Positions 58,381 to 64,000 of a stretch of 64,000 nucleotides of DNA are shown piece after piece. The position numbers and the translations under genes are program-made. Origin of the DNA: Sipunculus nudus (Eukaryota > Annelida > Sipuncula > Golfingiida > Sipunculidae); assembly GCA_026874595.1 (NCBI GenBank), contig CM049314.1:29771729-29835728 (forward strand), given 5' to 3'. The notes beneath the pieces are model-generated. The model worked only from the letters and a program-made list of their open reading frames with translations, ran no database searches and was not told where the DNA came from. Every line of letters starts with the position of its first letter. Positions within the stretch are counted from its first letter, which is position 1.

Positions 58381-58775
58381 AGACCTACAAGTTACATTGG
58401 AATTTTAAATTTCCTAGAACAAATGCAATGCATGCAGTTGTTAAGGTACATGGTAGAAATCATAACAAAGAAACGTCTTTAGCAGTGCCTTGTCTTGTGA
58501 TTCCTATATTCTTAAGTGTTCCATATTACCCTGTATTTTCATTATTTATTTCCCGAATTCAGATGTTTTCGTATGTGCATCAGAGATTAATTTTTTGGGG
58601 GTTAATCAATCTAAATGACAGCAACTGTGCCATATAATGGAATGCGGTCACGCATGTTAGGGCATAAACTATTACAGGCGTAATTGCTAGCATCCCTGGC
58701 CTGTCCATTTAATTAAAGTGGACTAGGCAGCATACTGGTAGTTTTTTTCCCCAGCCCCTTCACAAGAAATTCATA

Positions 58776-58866
58776 TACAGTGAAACTCCTCTAATTCGGA
58801 CACTCAAGGGACTTGAGGATTTTGTCCTGATTAGTGAGTTTTCCTGATTAGAGGAGTAGTGTATAG
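58776..58866. mobile_element. Short pogo/Tigger-type MITE remnant
   Basis: The left end TATACAGTGAAACTCCTCTA and right end (complement) CTATACACTACTCCTCTAAT are inverted, with TA at each side. ATTCGGACA and ATCAGGACA inside fit the pogo-like TIR pattern. Confidence 0.5.
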
Positions 58867-59211
58867 TCGTGTATTGATCACAGAGGAAAGGCCCACAAGG
58901 AAAGATTATATGAATAGAGTTGCTCACGTCCTTACCTGCTCATTTGGCTCTTTATACTGAAACATTTGTTTATTTTTGTGTTTGGTGCAGATAATAATGA
59001 TCTAATTGCTAATGAACAAGACTATTTTGAGATACTACTGTGTGCTGGGCACATTATGCATTCTTTGTAACACAGGGAGTCAGAATCCTTAATACATAAT
59101 AAAGTACTTATGTGATTGAGAATTAACAAAGGTAATAAAGACTCAAAGAATTGTTAATTGAATGGGACTCATGTTTTTTCTAATATTATGATATGATACA
59201 CTCTATAAATA

Positions 59212-59250
<39 letters not shown>

Positions 59251-59300
59251 ATATTGATTGAATACAACATTCTGTTTTGCTGTTTTCATCATAAATTTAT

Positions 59301-59304
59301 TACT

Positions 59305-59335
<31 letters not shown>

Positions 59336-59369
59336 TTACTATTATTTTATTATTATTATTATTATTATA
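59301..59369. repeat. (ATT)n microsatellite
   Basis: Imperfect ATT run. Confidence 0.9.
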
Positions 59370-59935
59370 GAAAAGTGTCATTAAAAATTTTAATTAATGA
59401 TTGTTCTAATGTTATGGTATTTTTTATATTTTGCTAGTTTAATCTTTATTTTGGAGGAAAAATAAAGCAAAACAAACCAAAACGTAGATACTTGCTGTCT
59501 TGTATACAGAACACACGAAAAGAACAAATGATGAAAATACAAATATCACTGTTATTTTTTTTTTACCAAACTGTATAGTCTCATTTTCAGCAAAAAAAAC
59601 AATACAACCCAAGTAACAGAAAACTCCCCTGTTAATGTATTAAATCATCTTTAAATAGCCAAATATATCAACCAATTTTTTTTTTATTTTTCTAATATAA
59701 GATATTCTAATATAAGATATTAGTATATTAGTATGTAAATGAATGTTTAGAATTCTGAATTAAAAACTTTATAAAATGTTTCAATTTATTTTTCATAGTT
59801 TTTAAAAGGCCGTCCTATATACATGTGCTTGCAAGGGATGTCCTATTTATTTTATTTCTGATACCATAGGTCACAATTAATCTATGTCATATTTGTTTTA
59901 ACTGTACAACCTACCAAGTTAATTAGGCAATATAG

Positions 59936-59938
<3 letters not shown>

Positions 59939-59998
<60 letters not shown>
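59939..59998. repeat. (TA)n microsatellite
   Basis: About 29 TA units. Confidence 0.95.
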
Positions 59999-60002
<4 letters not shown>

Positions 60003-60235
60003 TGAGTCCTGTTTCGTGCATAACATAGAAACAAACACGGTTTAATTGCAAAATGCATTTCAGTCCATTTGATTTAATAACCTTTATTTTATTTGCATTT
60101 ATATGTTTATGGCATTTGCGTTTGAATATACCTATTTTCAAATATGCACTTGCATTCGAATTTTGTGAAACATTTGCAAATAAAAGCATTTAAACGACGA
60201 AACGATCACATAAAATATGAAATATAATTTGAATC

Positions 60236-60773
60236 ATGTCACGTGACATTACTGGCTCAGACAAGCGGACATTGGACGTTACACCCCTTGGTGGGATTTC
60301 AATGCTTTCCCTGGATTTCATTGTCAGGAATGTTTGCCTTTTTGTCCTGTTCACTCAACTCGTTTCGACATGCCTCACGCGCGCTGTTTTGCATACAGAG
60401 TGTTTTGCCCCCCCCCCCCCCCCCCCCTTGAGATTATCTGAATCTCTTCGAGTGTTTACTTTGTGCTGTAATAAATTTATTTTTGTAATTATAACCACGC
60501 AACGGGCAACCACGCGACAATAAACGTACAGATTAACAATAATCTCACCCAAAGCAAATGCTGCGTTGCCCAGTAAAATGCGTGGGAAGCGATTATTATA
60601 ATAACTACCATAGCTTAGCCTGATACAGAAATATATGGCCCCGCCCACATGGGTTGTGGCTTAAATGGTCACGTGACTTAATGATGATATTTAATACTAT
60701 CGCATTACTACCGTAAGTATAGAGAACGGCCGAGTTGCAGGTGACGCCGGGGATGGTGATTATTCACATGCAG
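60236..60773. promoter_or_regulatory. Candidate regulatory island with CACGTG palindromes and GC box
   Basis: ATGTCACGTGACAT at 60236-60249 is a perfect 14-bp palindrome, and GTCACGTGAC recurs at 60668-60677. A GC box (CCCCGCCCAC at 60639-60648) lies between. CpG words are commoner than in the flanks. Downstream are donor-like sites at 60,712 (CC|GTAAGT) and 60,773 (CAG|GTAGGG), as in a first exon. The 33-nt segment 60,741-60,773 could also be an internal plus exon in phase 1 (DAGDGDYSHA), but its acceptor is poor. Confidence 0.35.
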
Positions 60774-60979
60774 GTAGGGGTTATTGGACATTGAACAATG
60801 TGTAAATGAAAAACACTGAAATTACTTATAAGGGGCAGCAGGCGGGAACATCATTACACTGACTTTTGAGCCTATACTGGTTCCCAAACCATGCACATAT
60901 ATGTAACCTCAATTCGCTAACGCGGTTGGTGCTACCTAATTTAGGGCAGGGGTCGATTTAGTATATGGACATGCATGTA

Positions 60980-62026
60980 TCGACATGTTTAATTACTGAC
61001 TAAAACCGATCTGCATGCGTATAGTGGGTTCAGTATAATGCCCACTATGTCAATGTGTTAGGTGTAATGTCAGATTAAAGTCAATGATAAGGAGCCATAC
61101 AGCCGGGGGTTAAGCACAACCCCCCCCCCCCCCCCTCAACTTGCTAGCACGACCGTTTATATATGGTTCCTTCGGGTTAATATATGCGATCTGTGGCTAT
61201 GTGTCATATATTTTCTTAATAATATTTATTTTATTGTTTCAACGAGGTATTCTCTCTGTACAAACCCTAGTGAATTAGCATACATTTTACGTCCTTTGTT
61301 TATATAACTATCAATACCTGATTGCTCTTAAATATGTGGATGTATTATACTAGTATTTTGATTGGTTGGTTGGTTTAATTGTCTATAATTATACCACCAT
61401 TACTTTACAACTTTACAAAATGTTTAAGATGGCTGAAGGGTATATCCCCTATGACAAGCAAAAGTCAATTGAATGTTGACATTCACTAGTCTTGAGGCAA
61501 ACTAACATTGGAAGTTTCCTAACGAGATGAATGTTCATGATGTGACCTAAATGGGAGTCGCCTTTTATCTGGAGGATGGAACAGGCATGTAATGCAACCA
61601 TCAAGTCACACTCCGCAGACTCGAACTCATTAACGTATGTACTCTGCTGTATAGGGACTATGAGCGTAATAATCTTCTAAATACACCAGCGGCGTAGGTA
61701 AAAATGTGGTGAAGAGGGTAAAGTAGTCCGTTCAAATATGTCGGATCAGAATTGTTTCAAGGCAAATTAAATAAACATAGTGTTATTTTGAGTAGGACTT
61801 CACGGAATAATTTACATTCGTAAGCATACGCAAGCGATATATATATAAAGAAAATGTTTCCTTTATATATAACAATTTTTTATTTTAATGTTTGACGGTT
61901 GAGAGAAGTAGTCCCGACCGTCACACCGTGCTTACATAAAAATCACCTATCTGACCTTTATAAACTTAAGGTAATCCCTTAGACCGTTTATAAAAATGGG
62001 CCAAAAACGTAGATATCACCGCACAT
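60980..62026. other. Spacer, no feature supported
   Basis: Contains a C-rich homopolymer at 61,120-61,135 and GGTTGGTTGGTTTAATTG near 61,361. An ATG in good context (AAGATGG at 61,430) opens only 16 codons. A short hairpin GACGGT/ACCGTC occurs at 61,885-61,920. Confidence 0.35.
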
Positions 62027-62200
62027 ATGTCAGGTTTCTTATTTTGTTTATATCAACATGTTTATGATATATGTGGGGGCCCGGCAAAAATAATCAAAAC
62101 AAATTTAACAAGGACGTCTGGCAGCAACCAGAGCTTTGCAAATGACGTTTTGCAACAAGTGACCTTTCTACCTCCGTATATATGCAACCTATATCATCTT
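62027..62200 (+). CDS. Possible exon with strong donor, unrecognised
   Basis: An ATG-initiated frame of 58 codons ends at a consensus donor (ATCTT|GTAAGT). It includes TSGSNQSFANDVLQQVTFL. No good acceptor precedes it and the initiation context is weak. It does not fit the phase of the plus-gene model. Confidence 0.2.
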
Positions 62201-62933
62201 GTAAGTTATGTTTTTCCTGTTTGTCAGCGTTGTATTATATGTGAACAAAAACGTTGTTGATAAACATGTTCATAAATCCTACTCGAAGGCCTTATAAGAA
62301 CTTTTCACAATCACAATTACCCTTCGATCATCAATATAAACACAAAGGAAGTCAGAAATCACATAAATTATTTTTTTTTCCAAATTAAGGTGAATGGGAA
62401 CCTTTGATACATTTGTTTCTCCGGCGGAAGGGTGCATCGAGTTGGTGAACCGTGACATGTATTATACCTATATGTTTTGATTAATATATTCCCTGCACTT
62501 ATATACACATCACACATTAAAGTGTTATTAAGATAATGGAAATATTCCAGATCTCTATATATTGGTTGTACTAAATTGCATGTAATCTTACTATAACTTT
62601 TATATAGTGCGCAATTAAAGCATTCTCTCCATTAGTCTTTGGGTGAAGTAATAAAATATGCTAGTATAGAGTAAATTACTATTCGTCAGTATTCTTGAAA
62701 TAATATTCAGAATGTACAGAAATTTAATTAGAAAACAAAACAAAGATGCATCTTTTAGAAAATTTAAAAATTTAATCCATCCTTTTCCTATTTACTATAT
62801 TTATTTCTCCTAAGGGACGAGCTATTATTTTCTATAGTTTAATTCTCATGTTAATCCATGTAAACATTTGTTAATTTACCCCTTAGGAACATTAACAGAC
62901 CTCCAGAATCCGCTTGTACGTATAGACCAGTAC

Positions 62934-62974
62934 CTGTGATAGAATGGTGTTGAAGAATATTTTTTGGGTGCCAT
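62934..62974 (-). CDS. Minus-strand gene, candidate first coding exon
   Basis: ATG (complement of 62972-62974) in fair context (ATCATGG) begins MAPKKYSSTPFYH and reaches a donor CACAG|GTACTG in phase 2. That phase is what the exon at 55,530 needs, after a 7.4-kb intron. The frame is also open further upstream to an acceptor-like AAAACGTCAG, so the true start could lie beyond. With this start the ten exons total 558 nt, an exact multiple of three: 185 residues plus stop. Confidence 0.25.
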
Positions 62975-63329
62975 GATAGACAATGAATTTTGAAATACTA
63001 TAGTATCTGACGTTTTGTTAAAGCAAGTTGATTTAATCACACCTCTTCGGTCTTTTGAACACACTGGTCTAAAAGATGGTCACACACACGTACACACATA
63101 CACATACACAAAATCGAACCTCAAAATTACGACAACCTTGGGGACTAACCAATGTTGTCGTAATTTGGGTCTGGTAGTATTTTTTTTTAATTCGAAGTTA
63201 CTCAGATCATATATTCGGGAGAGGTGACGTTATTATGTGAATGGTCATTAATACATGTGGGGTGGTGCAAGGCGGGGTTCCACTCTGTCTGTTTTTACAT
63301 ATATACATTCATATATACATACAAGGATA

Positions 63330-63334
63330 TATAG

Positions 63335-63400
<66 letters not shown>
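63330..63400. repeat. (TA)n(GA)n compound microsatellite
   Basis: About 14 TA units then about 22 GA units, followed by imperfect GATAGA words. Confidence 0.95.
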
Positions 63401-63403
<3 letters not shown>

Positions 63404-63409
63404 TAGATA

Positions 63410-64000
63410 GAGAGATAGAAAGATTGAGAGAGAGACTATATATAGATAGAACCTGCAGCAGCTTCAGTCCCGGCGTGGTCATATTTAACCTTGCAATGTA
63501 AAACATAAATAAGAATTTAAAAGTATATTATATGAAGTATATGGTATAGTTATAGTAGTATATAAGATTTTTGCATAATTAAATTTGGATGCAGATATTG
63601 CGTTATAATCTGTCTGTCTGTATATCCGAACATGGAATCTTTAACATTTCTTTTGACTCCAGAATTACATATGTTTAGGTAAGGTTTGCTGTATAATCTC
63701 ACCTATTTCTCTTATAAGATATGCTTGAATCAATTTCTGCATTCAAATACTAGTCTAAAATAAGAAACGCTATTAGCTGAATATCATAACAGTCCAACTG
63801 TTTGAACTTAGCTTTCAGTTTCGTGAGCTTTCAGTCACGCAGTTTGCACTAATTTCTGCAGAGTATATAGCAATAAACTACAGGTACGGCCCCGGGGGCT
63901 GGCTAAATTTTTAACCTACCCTGACATTTAAATTGTCACATGTACTGCTTCACATACCACTTACATTTCACGAACAGATATATATTGTCTCGTGACTTGC
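63410..64000. other. Spacer to window end, no feature supported
   Basis: AT-rich unique sequence. No paired splice sites, repeats or element ends were seen. Confidence 0.35.

Overview
This is AT-rich animal nuclear DNA with no sign of bacterial gene organisation. It has split genes with gt/ag introns, more than thirty (TA)n microsatellites, tRNA-derived SINEs with target-site duplications, miniature DNA transposons, a decayed non-LTR retrotransposon and Penelope-type hammerhead-like motifs. The mix fits a lophotrochozoan invertebrate, most likely a bivalve or other mollusc. That assignment is an inference, because no gene was recognised by name.

Layout. Positions 1-4.2 kb hold three tandem-repeat arrays: about 101 bp, then a long 77-bp satellite carrying a telomere-like box, then about 240 bp. 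From 4.6 to about 30 kb is one long repeat landscape: modules of 1.5-4.5 kb recur in a fixed order and give a higher-order period near 10.2 kb. Each module carries a conserved TGACGTCA-type block. Within it lie a recent 1.34-kb tandem duplication, a PIF/Harbinger-like MITE with paralogous empty sites, a LINE fragment, tRNA-like A boxes and two hammerhead-like motifs. From 30 to 33.6 kb is low-complexity spacer.

From 33.6 kb the sequence looks genic. A GC box, a TATA box and a 5' exon lead into a plus-strand candidate gene: a start codon at 34,677, then small exons near 35.0, 44.1, 50.4 and 57.7 kb. On the minus strand a second split gene can be followed through ten phase-compatible exons from 62,974 down to a stop codon at 38,108. 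Together they encode about 185 residues with a probable coiled coil. The two genes interleave, each having exons inside introns of the other. Neither protein was recognised. The 3' group of minus exons (38.1-41.6 kb) is the firmest; the outer exons and most plus exons are tentative.

The introns hold three copies of one SINE family. One copy is intact with a 17-bp duplication. Another is split by a 1.37-kb TTAA-flanked element that carries 11-bp periodic repeats. The introns also hold a field of TTGGTTAA/TTAACCAA dyads, several large palindromes and several MITEs. A possible regulatory island with two CACGTG palindromes lies at 60.2-60.8 kb. Most open reading frames in the window are chance translations of repeats or microsatellites and are not listed.
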